Part shown: piece by piece, positions 42,465 to 52,136 of the stretch
How positions within the stretch are numbered: position 1 is the first letter of the stretch
How the letters are laid out: each line of letters starts with the position of its first letter
Assembly (NCBI RefSeq): GCF_001426885.1
Contig: NZ_LMFP01000027.1
Coordinates: 1-64,000, forward strand
Direction: 5' to 3'
From: Pelomonas sp. Root1444
GTDB lineage: Bacteria > Pseudomonadota > Gammaproteobacteria > Burkholderiales > Burkholderiaceae_C
DNA length: 64,000 nucleotides
Program-made: the position numbers and the translations under genes
Notes under the pieces: generated by a model
What the model was told of the DNA's origin: nothing
The model's database searches: none
What the model saw: only the letters and a program-made list of their open reading frames with translations

Positions 42465-42917
42465 ATGAGCTCGACCCGCGAGAAGTCCCCTCCCCTCGAC
42501 CAGTCCCGCCTGGCCCACACGCTGGGCTATGCCATCGCGCGCGCGGCCGTCACCACCAACCAGCTGTTCAGCCAGGGCGTGGGCGAGCCGCTGGGCGTGC
42601 GGCCGGTGGAGTTCACGCTGCTGCAGCTGATCTTCTCGAACCGCAACACCACGCAGAAGCGCCTGTGCGACCTGCTGCGCGTGCCGGCGCCGCAGATGAC
42701 GCTCATCCTCGACCGCCTGCAGGAGCGCGGCTGGGTCGAGCGCGAACGCGACGCCAACGACCGGCGTGCGCTGCACCTGCGGCTCACGGCCGAAGGCGAG
42801 CGCCTGGCCGAGGAAAGCCTCGTGGCGCTGCAGGTGGCCGAGCAGGCGCTGGACCGCGTGCTGTCCAGCGGCGAGCGGCTGCTGCTGCAGGAGCTGCTCG
42901 CCAAGGTCGCACGCTGA
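42465..42917 (+). CDS. MarR-family transcriptional regulator
   Basis: A 150-residue winged-helix regulator. The core reads VRPVEFTLLQLIF, TQKRLCDLLRVPAPQMTLIL and the wing ERDANDRRALHLRLTAEGE, with the DxR motif. MarR proteins such as CouR and FerC respond to hydroxycinnamoyl-CoA thioesters, so a link to the ferulate genes at 56.7-63 kb is possible; the gene lies 14 kb away and no site was identified. It follows the reductase remnant by 41 bp. The 156 bp after it, up to the convergent GH27 gene, hold a GTCCCCCGAGGGGAC inverted repeat but no clear terminator. Confidence 0.85.
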   Translation: MSSTREKSPPLDQSRLAHTLGYAIARAAVTTNQLFSQGVGEPLGVRPVEFTLLQLIFSNRNTTQKRLCDLLRVPAPQMTLILDRLQERGWVERERDANDRRALHLRLTAEGERLAEESLVALQVAEQALDRVLSSGERLLLQELLAKVAR

Positions 42918-43073
42918 GATAGAGCTGCCCCTCGCCCAGTCCCGCACCGCTGAACGCGGGCGCGCCTGGTCGGTCCCCCGAGGGGACGGCGATGCTTGCG
43001 GCAATTGAGCCGCTCGCAAATCGCCAGTGCGGGCCGGCTTGGGAGCGGCCCGGCGCTCGGCCCGCTGACCCCG

Positions 43074-44423
43074 TCAGCTGAGCCGGTAGAGCCCCGCACC
43101 ATGCGACGGCAGCTGCTGGGCAAAGCGGCCCGACGCCGTGTCGAGAGGCTTGCGCGCCCACAGGTCGCGCACCTGGCGAACACCGTCCAGCCCCAGGTCG
43201 CGCAGCGCGATGCCGACCTCGCGGGCCTTGTCCGTCGGGTTGAACAGCGCGACATAGCGGCCCTTGCCGTCGGCTGGCTTCGCCGACCAGATGCGCACGA
43301 AGTCCTCGACGAAATGCGGCCGGTTGTCCGAGCTCGCCTGGTCCACCGCCAGCACCTCGGGGTTGGTCAGCAGCGCCAGCGTCGGCTCGTCCAGGTGGCG
43401 CAGGTCGCCGCCCATGATCAGCGGCGAGCGCGTGATGGCCCACAGCGTCATCAGCGTGCGCTGCTCGTCGGGGGTGAAGCGGGTGTTGCGCTCACCCAGC
43501 GCCAGGCGGCCCAGCGGCAGCATGTCCGGGTCCGGCCAGGCGCCCGGCTTGCGCCAGGGGTTCCAGTTCTCCAGCCGCGTGAACTGGGCGTCCAGCATGG
43601 GCCATTCGTCCCAGAAGTCGTCGGAGATGCGCCACATCTGCGCGAACTGGCGCACATGCTCGGCGCGGCTGACGGGCGTCTCGCCCGGCGACAGGCTGAG
43701 CGCCATCGGCCGCTTGGTGCGCTGGATGGCGCGGTGGGCGGCCTCGATCTCCGGCGCGTGGGCGTCGTAGGGCCGGCTCATGTCGTCCATCTTGATGAAA
43801 TCGACGCCCCAGGAGGCGTAAAGCGCGAACACGCTGTCGTAGTAGGCCTGCGCGCCGGGCTTGCGCATGTCAACGCCGTACATGTCGGGGTTCCAAGTGC
43901 AGACGCTGGTGGTGTCGGCAATGTCGGCGGCGCGATAGGGCGTGCCCAGGATGGGCAGATTGCGCTTCACAGCCAGGCGCGGGATGCCGCGCATCAGGTG
44001 GATGCCGAACTTCAGGCCCATCGCATGCACGTCGGCTGCCAACGGCGCGAAGCCCTTGCCGCCGGCGCTGGACGGGAAACGGTTCTCGGCCGGGATCAGC
44101 CGGCCGTAGCCGTCCATTGCCGGCTCGGGGTTGGCGGCGTAGGTGTAGCTCGACGCCCCGGGCTCGTACCACTGGATGTCGATGGTGAAGATGTTGTAGC
44201 CGGCCGGCAGCAGCTTGTCGGCCATGATGCGTGCCGTCTCGCGCGCCTGGGCCTCGTTGATGGTGGTGGCGAAGCTGTTCCAGCTGTTCCAGCCCATCGG
44301 CGGCGTGGGGGCCAACAGGCCCTTGGCGGGCGCTGTGGCGACGGTAGTCGCCTGGGCAGGCAGCGTGGACGCGGCGATGCCGGTGAGGCCGGCGCCGATC
44401 AGGCCCCTTCGATTCAATGCCAT
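43074..44423 (-). CDS. Exported GH27 alpha-galactosidase
   Basis: A 449-residue enzyme. The N-terminus ALNRRGLIGAGLTGIAAS has a twin-arginine-like signal, so export by Tat or Sec is likely. The GH27 barrel begins PPMGWNSWNSF. The nucleophile is in VDFIKMDDM (D213) and the acid/base in WRISDDFWDEW (D268/D269). A C-terminal beta-sandwich follows. It releases alpha-galactose from galactomannan or raffinose-type sugars, or other alpha-linked caps on plant glycans. Start chosen at ATG 44423. It is 120 nt downstream of the esterase gene on the same strand, and could be separately transcribed. Confidence 0.9.
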   Translation of the reverse strand: MALNRRGLIGAGLTGIAASTLPAQATTVATAPAKGLLAPTPPMGWNSWNSFATTINEAQARETARIMADKLLPAGYNIFTIDIQWYEPGASSYTYAANPEPAMDGYGRLIPAENRFPSSAGGKGFAPLAADVHAMGLKFGIHLMRGIPRLAVKRNLPILGTPYRAADIADTTSVCTWNPDMYGVDMRKPGAQAYYDSVFALYASWGVDFIKMDDMSRPYDAHAPEIEAAHRAIQRTKRPMALSLSPGETPVSRAEHVRQFAQMWRISDDFWDEWPMLDAQFTRLENWNPWRKPGAWPDPDMLPLGRLALGERNTRFTPDEQRTLMTLWAITRSPLIMGGDLRHLDEPTLALLTNPEVLAVDQASSDNRPHFVEDFVRIWSAKPADGKGRYVALFNPTDKAREVGIALRDLGLDGVRQVRDLWARKPLDTASGRFAQQLPSHGAGLYRLS

Positions 44424-44543
44424 GGATGCTCTCTGGTCTCGTTTGTCGTGGCGCGGGGTGTACGGCATTCCACGAGAACAATCCAATGGCGATTTCCTCT
44501 CAAGTCATACCGGTTTCGACATGGCTTGGGCGGCGCCAGCCGG

Positions 44544-45476
44544 TCACGGCTGCAAAACCTGCTGCAATGCGCTCGCCATTTGCCCCAGCGCCAGCCGCGC
44601 TGCCGGCACGGCGCCCGCCATGCTGATGAAGCCGTGCGCCAGGCCGTGGTACTCGACGACGGTGACGGCGTTGCCGGCCGCGGCCAGCGCCTCGCCGTAG
44701 GCCATGCCCTCGTCGCGGAGCGCGTCGTGGGCCGCCAGCACCAGCAGCGTGGGCGGCAGGCCGGCGAGGCTGGGCGCCAGCAGCGGTGCGCCGCGCCAGT
44801 CGGGCGCCTTACCCGCCGGGCCGTAGTAATGACGGTTGAAGTAGTCCATGGTCCGCAGTGTTAGCGTCGGGCCGGCGGCGTGCCGCTGGCGGGACGGGTA
44901 GTCGCCGTCATGGCCACCGGCGGCCGCCGGGTAGACGAGGAGCTGGAAGGCGATGGCCGGCCCACCCGCATCACGCGCCAGCAAGGCAGTGGTGGTGGCC
45001 AGCGTGGCGCCGGCGCTGTCCCCGGCCACAGCCAGGCGGTTCGGGTCGCCGCCGAAGCTGCGGATGCTCTCGGCCACCCAGCCCAGTGCGGCGTGGCAAT
45101 CGTCGATGGCCGCCGGATAGGGATGCTCGGGCGCCAGGCGATAGGCGGCGCTGACGATCATCACGCCGCTGTCGGCGCAGAGCTGGCGGCAGACGGCGTC
45201 GTAGCCTTCGAGGTCGCCGAGCACGAAGCCGCCACCGTGGAAATACAGCGTCACGGGTAGAGCCGCAGTCGCGCCGTGGGGTTTGTAGATGCGCACGTTC
45301 ACGGCCTGGCCGGCGAAGCTGGTTTCGTGCGGCGTCACGCTGACATCGGCGGGCGGCGCGGTCGCGGCCGTGCAGATCATGTGGTACAGGCCACGGCAGG
45401 CCTCGGGCGGCAGGTCGCTGAGGTCGGGGGCGCCAGCCGCTTGGGCAAGTACGTGCTTCAGGTGCAGGTCGAGCAT
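44544..45476 (-). CDS. HSL-family alpha/beta hydrolase (carboxylesterase)
   Basis: A 310-residue esterase of the hormone-sensitive-lipase family. The oxyanion motif is LYFHGGGFVLGD and the nucleophile elbow AGDSAGATLA. The C-terminal Asp and His are in AAHDALRDEG and YHGLAHGF. No signal peptide, so cytoplasmic. It is the last gene of the leftward aromatic operon (22 nt after the transporter). It may hydrolyse an ester of the imported phenolic, or a lactone or thioester intermediate; the substrate is unknown. Confidence 0.85.
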   Translation of the reverse strand: MLDLHLKHVLAQAAGAPDLSDLPPEACRGLYHMICTAATAPPADVSVTPHETSFAGQAVNVRIYKPHGATAALPVTLYFHGGGFVLGDLEGYDAVCRQLCADSGVMIVSAAYRLAPEHPYPAAIDDCHAALGWVAESIRSFGGDPNRLAVAGDSAGATLATTTALLARDAGGPAIAFQLLVYPAAAGGHDGDYPSRQRHAAGPTLTLRTMDYFNRHYYGPAGKAPDWRGAPLLAPSLAGLPPTLLVLAAHDALRDEGMAYGEALAAAGNAVTVVEYHGLAHGFISMAGAVPAARLALGQMASALQQVLQP

Positions 45477-45498
45477 GGGAGTCTCCTCGGGAACGGGG

Positions 45499-47943
45499 TC
45501 AAAGGGAGGCCGGCTGCGCGGCGGTGTCGTGGGCGTGCCGCTGCTGCGGCAGCTCGGCCGCGCGGGCGGGCTTCAGCAGCCAATGCGCCAGCGCCGGCAC
45601 CAGCACCAAGGCGCCCACCATGTTCCACACGAACATGAAGGCCAGCAGGATGCCCATGTCGGCCTGGAACTTGATCGGCGACAGCGCCCAGGTGCCCACG
45701 GCGAGTGCCAGCGTGACGCCGGTCAGCATCACCACGCGGCCGGTGAACTGCAGCGCATGCAGATAGGCCGCCGACAGGCTCTCGCCCGCGCGCAGCCTGG
45801 CCAGCATGACGCTGAGCACGTAGAGCGCGTAGTCGACGCCGATGCCCACGCCCAGCGCGATGACGGGCAGCGTGGCCACCTTGACGCCCATGCCCAGGCC
45901 CACCATCAGCGCTTCGCACAGGATGGAGGTCAGCACCAGCGGCAGCACGGCGACGACGACGGCGCGCCAGGAGCGGAAGGTCACCCAGCACAGCACGACG
46001 ACGGCGCCATAGACCCACCACAGCATCTCGTTCATGGCCTGCTTGACGACGATGTTGGTCGCCGCGGCGATGCCGGCCGAACCGGCGGCGAGCATGAAGC
46101 GCTCGTCCTTCGTCGAGTTCTTCGCGATGAAGTCCTCCACCGTCGCGACGACCGTGCCCAGCGTCTCGGCCTTGTGGTCCTTCAGGTAGACGTAGAGCGA
46201 CAGGAAGGAGCAGCCCTGGTTGAACAGCTCGCGCGGTGCGCGGGTCTGCACACCGCCCAGCGCGCTGTCGTTGGGGATCAGCTCATACCACTTCAGCTGG
46301 CCCTCGTTGTAGCCCACCATCGCGAGCTTGGAGAGGGCCGCCATGGAGTTGGTGGACTCGACGCCGGGCAGTTGCTCCAGCCGCCAGGCGAGCTGGTCGA
46401 CCTTGGCCAGCGTGCCGTAGCGCGTGCACTGGTCTTCCGGCGTGGAGACCATGACGACGAGGATGTCGCTGGACGCGGCGTAGTGCTGGGTGACGTAGTC
46501 GTTGTCGCGGTTGTAGCGCGAGTCGGCGCGCAGCTCGGGGGCGCCCGGGTCGAGGTCGCCGACGTGCAGCCGCGTGCTGACCGCGTAGCCAGCGATGGCC
46601 AGCACGGCCGACACGCCCAGGGCCAGCAGCGCCGGGCCGCGCTGCGTGAAGCGGTCGAGCAATCGCCACATCCGCGAGCTGCCGGCGGCGGGGTTGAACT
46701 CGGGATCGTCACGCAGGCTGCGCCTGGCCGCCGCCGGGCTCACGCCGACATAGGACAGCAGGATGGGCAGCAGCACGAGGTTGGTGAAGATCAGCACGGC
46801 CACGCCGATGCTGGCCACCAGCGCCAGGTCCTGGATGGCCTGGATCTTGATCAGCGCCAGCACCGCGAAGCCGACGGCGTCGCACAGCAGCGCCGTCAGG
46901 CCGGCGACGAAGAGCCGGCGGAAGGTGTAGCGCGCCGCGACGACGCGATGCGTGCCGCGGCCCACGTCCTGCATGATGCCGTTCATCTTCTGCGCGCCAT
47001 GGCTCATGCCGATGGCGAAGACGAGGAAGGGCACCAGCACGGAGTACGGGTCCAGCGCATAGCCGAGCAGCGCCAGCAGGCCGAACTGCCAGACGACGGC
47101 GATCAGCGAGCAGGCCACGACGAGGGCGGTGCTGCGCGCGCAGCGCGTGTAGGCCCACAGCACGCCGGCGCAGATGACCAGCGCCACGCCGAAGAACACC
47201 AGCACCTGGCGCAGGCCCTCGATGAGGTCGCCAATGACCTTGGCGAAGCCGGTCACGTGCAGCGCGATGGCGTCGCTGTCGTACTTGGCGCGCAGCGCCT
47301 CGACCTGGCGGCCGAGCTCGCCGTAGTCCAGCGCCTGGCCGGTCTTGGGGTTCACGTCGAGCAGCGGCACGAAGACGATGCTGGACTTGGCGTCACCGGC
47401 GACGATCTGGCCGATCTCGCCGGAGCGCTCGACATTGGCGCGCACCTCGGCCAGCGCGGCGGGCGAGCCGTCGTAGCTGTCGCCCATGACGGTGTTGCCG
47501 TCCAGCCCGTCCTCGGTCACGGCGACCCAGCGGGTGTTGGCCGTCCACAGCGACTTCATGAAGGGCCGGTCCACGCCGGGCATCAGGTAGATCTCGTCGC
47601 TGATCTTCTGCAGCGTGTCGAGGTAGTGCTTGTCGTAGATCGTGCCCTTCCTGGCCTCGACGACGATGCGCAGCGCATTGCCCTGGCCGCCGAGGTCGCC
47701 CTTGTGCGCCAGGTAGTTGGCGATGTAGGGGTGGGACGTCGGGATGGTCTTCTCGAAGCTGGCGTTGAGCGTCAGCTTGAAGGCCTGCTGGCCCAGCCAC
47801 AGCGTGGCCAGCAGGCACAGCAGCATGACCCAGGGCCGGTGGTTGAAGAGCAGCCGCTCGGCCCAGGAGCCGGAGCGAGTGTCGAAGTCGTCGAGCTGGG
47901 TGATGACCGGTGGGGCGCCCAGCGTGTCGGTGGCGGCGTGCAT
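45499..47943 (-). CDS. MMPL/RND-family transporter
   Basis: An 814-residue inner-membrane protein of the MMPL (hydrophobe/patched-like RND) type. One N-terminal membrane segment, a periplasmic loop (about 60-230), a five-segment cluster, a second loop (about 440-600) and a second five-segment cluster show the duplicated RND build. VFAIGMSHGAQKM and ALGVGIGVDYALYVLSVML are typical membrane motifs. No adaptor protein is adjacent. It sits with YCF48-like, DUF1329 and DUF1302 genes, a set that recurs in gene clusters for hydrophobic or aromatic substrates. Direction of transport is not visible from sequence. Confidence 0.85.
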   Translation of the reverse strand: MHAATDTLGAPPVITQLDDFDTRSGSWAERLLFNHRPWVMLLCLLATLWLGQQAFKLTLNASFEKTIPTSHPYIANYLAHKGDLGGQGNALRIVVEARKGTIYDKHYLDTLQKISDEIYLMPGVDRPFMKSLWTANTRWVAVTEDGLDGNTVMGDSYDGSPAALAEVRANVERSGEIGQIVAGDAKSSIVFVPLLDVNPKTGQALDYGELGRQVEALRAKYDSDAIALHVTGFAKVIGDLIEGLRQVLVFFGVALVICAGVLWAYTRCARSTALVVACSLIAVVWQFGLLALLGYALDPYSVLVPFLVFAIGMSHGAQKMNGIMQDVGRGTHRVVAARYTFRRLFVAGLTALLCDAVGFAVLALIKIQAIQDLALVASIGVAVLIFTNLVLLPILLSYVGVSPAAARRSLRDDPEFNPAAGSSRMWRLLDRFTQRGPALLALGVSAVLAIAGYAVSTRLHVGDLDPGAPELRADSRYNRDNDYVTQHYAASSDILVVMVSTPEDQCTRYGTLAKVDQLAWRLEQLPGVESTNSMAALSKLAMVGYNEGQLKWYELIPNDSALGGVQTRAPRELFNQGCSFLSLYVYLKDHKAETLGTVVATVEDFIAKNSTKDERFMLAAGSAGIAAATNIVVKQAMNEMLWWVYGAVVVLCWVTFRSWRAVVVAVLPLVLTSILCEALMVGLGMGVKVATLPVIALGVGIGVDYALYVLSVMLARLRAGESLSAAYLHALQFTGRVVMLTGVTLALAVGTWALSPIKFQADMGILLAFMFVWNMVGALVLVPALAHWLLKPARAAELPQQRHAHDTAAQPASL

Positions 47944-47960
47944 CGTCGTGTCGGAAAAGT

Positions 47961-48983
47961 TCAGGGCTGGGCGCGGCGGGTGCCGCGCAGGCTGGCGATG
48001 ACCCAGGCGCCATCGGGTGCAGCGGCCAGGCCGGCAGCGGGCAAGGGCCCGCCGGGCGAAGGCTGCCGCATGAACGTGCGGCCGTCATCGCTGCTGGTGA
48101 AGGCGTCGCCGTTCTGGGCCAGCAGCGTCAGCTCGCCGCGCCGCTCGATGCCGGCCTGCAAGGTCAGCGGCGTACCGAGTTCGACCTTGTCCCAGTTCGC
48201 GCCGGCATCGCCCGAGCGGAAGACGCTGCCGCGCAGGCCGTAGGCCAGCAGCGCGCCGGTGTGCGAGGCCAGCAGGCCGAAGAAGCTGCCCTTGTAGGGC
48301 GAGGCCAACGGCGTGAACGTGACGCCGCCGTCGCTGGAGCGCAGCAGCAGGCCTTGCTCACCGGCGATGAACCACTGGCCGGCGACGACGCGAACGCCGT
48401 ACAGGTGCAGGCCACGCGGGTTGGCGGCGCGCGTCGGCAGCGGCTGCCAGCTGGCGCCGCCATCGCGCGTGGCCATGGCCAGACCGTAGGCCCCGACGGC
48501 GACGGCCTGGCGGGCGTCGATCACGTCCAGGTCGAACCAGGGCTTGTCGGCGCCCTCGTCCACGAAGCGCTGGGCGACGCGTCGGCCGGCATCGTCGGTG
48601 GCGGCGGCCAGCATCGCCCGGGCAGCCTGCAGGCCGTCGAGCTGCTTGGTCCATGTCTTGCCGCCGTCGCTGGTCTTCAGGATGACGCCGAGATGGCCGG
48701 CGGCCCAGCCGTTCTGCGCATCGACGAAGCGCAGCGTCGTGAGTCCGGCGCGCACCGGCACGGCGGCCTGCTGCCAGGCCTTGCCGCTGTCGTCGGACCA
48801 CAGCACCGTGCCGCGTTCTCCCGCCGCCACCAGGCGGTCACCGGCGCGGGCCACGGCCAGCGTGGCCGCGCCCAGCGCCTTGGGGCTGACCAGTGCCGGC
48901 TCGGCCAGCGCGGCCGGCGCCGGTGCGGCGGCCTGGGCCGCCACAGCAGCGCAGGCCAGCGCAAGGAGCGCCAGCCTTTTCAT
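47961..48983 (-). CDS. YCF48/BNR-type beta-propeller protein, exported
   Basis: A 340-residue protein with a signal peptide (LALLALACAAVAAQAAA) and repeated propeller turns: SDDSGKAWQ, TSDGGKTWT, TRDGGASWQ, SSDGGVTFT, SGDAGANWD and SSDDGRTF. This resembles the Ycf48/BNR fold used as an assembly or scaffold factor rather than an enzyme. It lies between the MMPL and DUF1329 genes; the start (ATG 48983) overlaps the DUF1329 stop, so the two are coupled. A periplasmic partner of the transporter is the natural guess. Confidence 0.8.
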   Translation of the reverse strand: MKRLALLALACAAVAAQAAAPAPAALAEPALVSPKALGAATLAVARAGDRLVAAGERGTVLWSDDSGKAWQQAAVPVRAGLTTLRFVDAQNGWAAGHLGVILKTSDGGKTWTKQLDGLQAARAMLAAATDDAGRRVAQRFVDEGADKPWFDLDVIDARQAVAVGAYGLAMATRDGGASWQPLPTRAANPRGLHLYGVRVVAGQWFIAGEQGLLLRSSDGGVTFTPLASPYKGSFFGLLASHTGALLAYGLRGSVFRSGDAGANWDKVELGTPLTLQAGIERRGELTLLAQNGDAFTSSDDGRTFMRQPSPGGPLPAAGLAAAPDGAWVIASLRGTRRAQP

Positions 48984-50329
48984 CAACGTGCTCCCTCGTT
49001 GGCCAGCTCTTCAGGACTGAAGAAGCTGCGTGGCAGCGGTGCGACGACCTTGTACTGGCTGGCCAGCTCGTTGCTCGCCATGTTCAGGTAGTAGGCGCCG
49101 GTCTGCAGGTCGTAGCCGCCCCACAGCATGTTGCCGACGACGGCCGGGATGTCGGGCGCCGTCAGCGTCAGCGTGTAGTTGGTGCGCCAGAGGTCGCCCT
49201 TGGCGTCCCAGCCGTCGAACAGCATGATCTGCCAGCTGTCCTCGTCGATGTAGTACTTGCGCTTCGGGACCACATGGCGCTTGCCCTCGGCCAGCGTCGC
49301 CTCGACCTCCCAGACGCGGTGCAGCTCCCAGCGCACGACGCCGGGGTTCAGCGTGTTGGGCGTGACGAGGTCGGCCACCTTGGTCGCCGCCGCCTTGTTG
49401 TTGTTGTAGGGGATGTAGAGCTCGCGCTTGCCGACCAGCTTGAGGTTGTGCTTGTCGATGGGGCCGAACAACATGAAGGCTTCGTCGAACAGGCCGATGC
49501 CCGAGGTCACCGAGTCCGGCGTGTCGTAGGCCACCGACGGCGCCTTGCGCACGCGGCGCTGGCCCACCAGGTATTGCCACAGCCCGCGCGGGTTGCTGGC
49601 GTTGAGGTTGTCATGCGCCAGGATGGCCTCACCCGCCTTGGAGCCCGGCTCGCTGACGACGAACTTGCCCAGGCCCGCATAGCCGTCGAACTTCTCGAGG
49701 CTGCCCTCGGGGTCGTAGTACTGCTTGCGAAAGCTCTGCGTGCCGCCCGAGGCCATGGCGCGCTTGCCGTCGGCCGTCACGACCCAGACGCGCACCGGCG
49801 CCTGCACATAGGTGCCGACCCAGGCGAGGCGGTGGTTCTGGAACACCTCATAGCCGTCCTTCGGAATCGGGAACGGCGTGCCGCCATAGGCGCCTTCGGT
49901 GCCCTGGCCGTTGTCGACGAGCTTGGCGCGCGTGGCGTTCTTGAAGGTGTTGTCGTAGACCCATTGCGGCGCGGCGGCCGTGCGGTGGGTCGGGTAGACG
50001 TCGATGCGGAAGTCGGCGTGCTTCTTCATCAGCGCCTTCACGCCGTCGCTCAACTTGGCGTCGTACTGCGCCATGTTCTTGGCGTTGATGGAGTACAGCG
50101 GCTTCTCGGCGGCGAAGGGGTCGGGCCGTGCGTCACCGGCCTTGAAGCCGGCGGGCGCCTTGGTGAGGCCGCCGTCCCAGGCCGGGATGCTGCCGTCCTT
50201 GTTGGCGGCGCGCTCGGCGCCCAGCGGGGTCAGCGTGGTCTTGAGCTTGGCAGCTTCCTCGGCCGACACGGCGGCGAGGGCTTGCACGGCGAGGGCCAGC
50301 AGGCTGGCGGTCAAAAGCAGTTTCTTCAT
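48983..50329 (-). CDS. DUF1329 (LolA-like fold) periplasmic protein
   Basis: A 448-residue exported protein (signal peptide MKKLLLTASLLALAVQALAA). DUF1329 features seen by eye: PLGAERAANKDGSIPAWDGG near the N-terminus and YYIDEDSWQIMLFDGWDAKG near residue 375. The family has a LolA/LolB-like half-barrel suited to carrying a hydrophobic ligand between membranes. It almost always accompanies a DUF1302 outer-membrane protein, as here (17 nt upstream). I infer shuttling of a hydrophobic aromatic or lipid across the periplasm. Confidence 0.85.
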   Translation of the reverse strand: MKKLLLTASLLALAVQALAAVSAEEAAKLKTTLTPLGAERAANKDGSIPAWDGGLTKAPAGFKAGDARPDPFAAEKPLYSINAKNMAQYDAKLSDGVKALMKKHADFRIDVYPTHRTAAAPQWVYDNTFKNATRAKLVDNGQGTEGAYGGTPFPIPKDGYEVFQNHRLAWVGTYVQAPVRVWVVTADGKRAMASGGTQSFRKQYYDPEGSLEKFDGYAGLGKFVVSEPGSKAGEAILAHDNLNASNPRGLWQYLVGQRRVRKAPSVAYDTPDSVTSGIGLFDEAFMLFGPIDKHNLKLVGKRELYIPYNNNKAAATKVADLVTPNTLNPGVVRWELHRVWEVEATLAEGKRHVVPKRKYYIDEDSWQIMLFDGWDAKGDLWRTNYTLTLTAPDIPAVVGNMLWGGYDLQTGAYYLNMASNELASQYKVVAPLPRSFFSPEELANEGAR

Positions 50330-50346
50330 GCGAGTCTCCGGAGTTC

Positions 50347-52086
50347 TTAGAAGGTGCGCGAGACGGTGAAGCTCAGGTTGGCGCGGTCGCGCAGCGACTG
50401 GCCGAAGGTGAGCTGGCGCGGCGAGCCGCTGCCGGGCACGAGGGTCTCGGTGAAGGTCTTGGCGGTGCCGAAGAAGTCGCTGTAGGTCAGCGCGAAGTTC
50501 CAGGCGTTCTGGTACTTGCCCTTCAGGCCGATGCTGAAGTCGCCCGCGCTGGACGCGCCGCCGGCGAAGTTGGCGATGGCCGACGAGCGGCCGCCAAAGT
50601 TGTAGCCCAGGCCGATGGGCACGGAGAGGTCCAGCCCCGCCAGCACCTGGAAGTACTGCGGCTCGAACAGCATGCGGAAGGCGAAGGCGCCCTTGGTGGT
50701 GTGCGGGTCCAGGCCGCCGATGCCGACGCTCGTTCCGCCCGGCCCGATCGCAAAGATGTCCTTGGTGATGCTGAGCCGGCGGTTGTAGGCCAGCTCGGCC
50801 ACCACGGCGCCGCCCTGCCACAGCGCATTGGGCTGCAGCACGTAGATGCCCGAGGCCTGCAGATGGGCCGTGCGGCCGACGGCGAAACAGGGGTTGGTGC
50901 TGCCACCGCAGCTCAGCACGGGGCCCAGGCCCAGCACGGCGGGGTCGCTGTTCAGCGGTGCGTTCCAGCGCACCGAGCCCTCGACGGCCCAGTTGAGTTG
51001 ACCCACAGACGACGTGACGCTGGCGCCGACCGTCTTGATGTCGTCGGCATAGGCCAGATGGACATTGCCGTTGACGAAGTCGAACACCGGCACGGCCGGC
51101 GTCTTGTCGTGGTACTGCGCCGCGTAGAGGCCGAACTCGTAGTCGCCGCCCGTCGGGCTCAGGCGCAGCTGCAGGCCGCCCTGCCCCGAGTTGCGCGGCC
51201 GCAGGTCCTTGCTCTTGTCGTAGCTCAGCAGGATGGGCGCGCCCTGCGGCGTCACGCCGAAGTTGACGGTGCCGGTGCCGACGTAGTCCTGGTTGGAGAA
51301 GAAGCTGCCGACGCCGGGGATCTTGCTCGGCCGCCACTTGAGCTGGTAGTAAGCCCCCAGCGAGATGCCTTCGGCGATCTGCAGCGAGGCCGACACCTGC
51401 TCCACCGGCAGCAGCACTTCCTTGAACTGCCAGCCGGGCACGGAGACGATCTTGGCGACGTCGACCGGCCCCTGCGCATTGGCGATACCGTTCTGGCCGA
51501 AGAACAGGCTCTCGCCCCACTGCAGCGTGTGGCGGCCGATGCGCACGGTGCTCTTCATGCCGCCGAGGTCGCCCTTGAAATAGACGAAGGCGTCCAGGAA
51601 CTCGCCGCTCTGGCCGTGCTGGCGGCGCGTGTCGGGCAGGAAGTCGTTGGGGGCCTGGCCGGCGTAGGTGTTGGACGTCGGGATGACGGGGCCGAGGGCA
51701 TTGCCGCCGGCATACAGCGGCGTGCCGGCGTAGCTGTTCTTGCGCAGATAGACCGAGTCGCGCCAGGCGTTGCCGCTCAGGCGCGCGCCCCAGCCGGGGC
51801 CGGCCAGGTCGATCTCGGCCAGCAGGTCGAAGCGGTTGGAGATCTGGCCGCGCTTGAAATTGTGGTCGCCATCGTCCTCGTTGACGGTGCCAGGGTCCTT
51901 GGCCACGTCCAGCCGCGTCAGCGCGTCGGACGGACTCTTGGTCCGCACGGCGGTGCTGTACTTGGGCGTCAGGTCCAGGCGCAGCTTGTAGTCGCTGCCG
52001 GGCAGCTCGATGTCGAAGGCGTGTGCAGCGGCCGGCAGGGCGAGCGCTGCCGCCACCGCCAGCGCATGGCGGGTATGTCTTGTCAT
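50347..52086 (-). CDS. DUF1302 outer-membrane protein
   Basis: A 579-residue predicted beta-barrel. Signal peptide [20 protein letters not shown] then AHAF. The mature protein starts with [20 protein letters not shown] and shows [17 protein letters not shown], hallmarks of DUF1302, and ends in phenylalanine (VSRTF). A paired NDFLP...[10 protein letters not shown] stretch is also typical. DUF1302 proteins are thought to be channels for hydrophobic substrates. It lies in the sigma-54-controlled operon with coniferyl-alcohol-type dehydrogenases, consistent with uptake of lignin-derived phenolics. Confidence 0.85.
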   Translation of the reverse strand: MTRHTRHALAVAAALALPAAAHAFDIELPGSDYKLRLDLTPKYSTAVRTKSPSDALTRLDVAKDPGTVNEDDGDHNFKRGQISNRFDLLAEIDLAGPGWGARLSGNAWRDSVYLRKNSYAGTPLYAGGNALGPVIPTSNTYAGQAPNDFLPDTRRQHGQSGEFLDAFVYFKGDLGGMKSTVRIGRHTLQWGESLFFGQNGIANAQGPVDVAKIVSVPGWQFKEVLLPVEQVSASLQIAEGISLGAYYQLKWRPSKIPGVGSFFSNQDYVGTGTVNFGVTPQGAPILLSYDKSKDLRPRNSGQGGLQLRLSPTGGDYEFGLYAAQYHDKTPAVPVFDFVNGNVHLAYADDIKTVGASVTSSVGQLNWAVEGSVRWNAPLNSDPAVLGLGPVLSCGGSTNPCFAVGRTAHLQASGIYVLQPNALWQGGAVVAELAYNRRLSITKDIFAIGPGGTSVGIGGLDPHTTKGAFAFRMLFEPQYFQVLAGLDLSVPIGLGYNFGGRSSAIANFAGGASSAGDFSIGLKGKYQNAWNFALTYSDFFGTAKTFTETLVPGSGSPRQLTFGQSLRDRANLSFTVSRTF

Positions 52087-52136
52087 GTCGTCTCCTCGGT
52101 TGTGAAAGTTGCGGGCTCAGCGGCCCGCTTGGGGGT

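Noticed and set aside
42954-42990. GTCCCCCGAGGGGAC inverted repeat after marR as a terminator
   Set aside because: No T-run on either strand and the stem is short; not enough to call termination.
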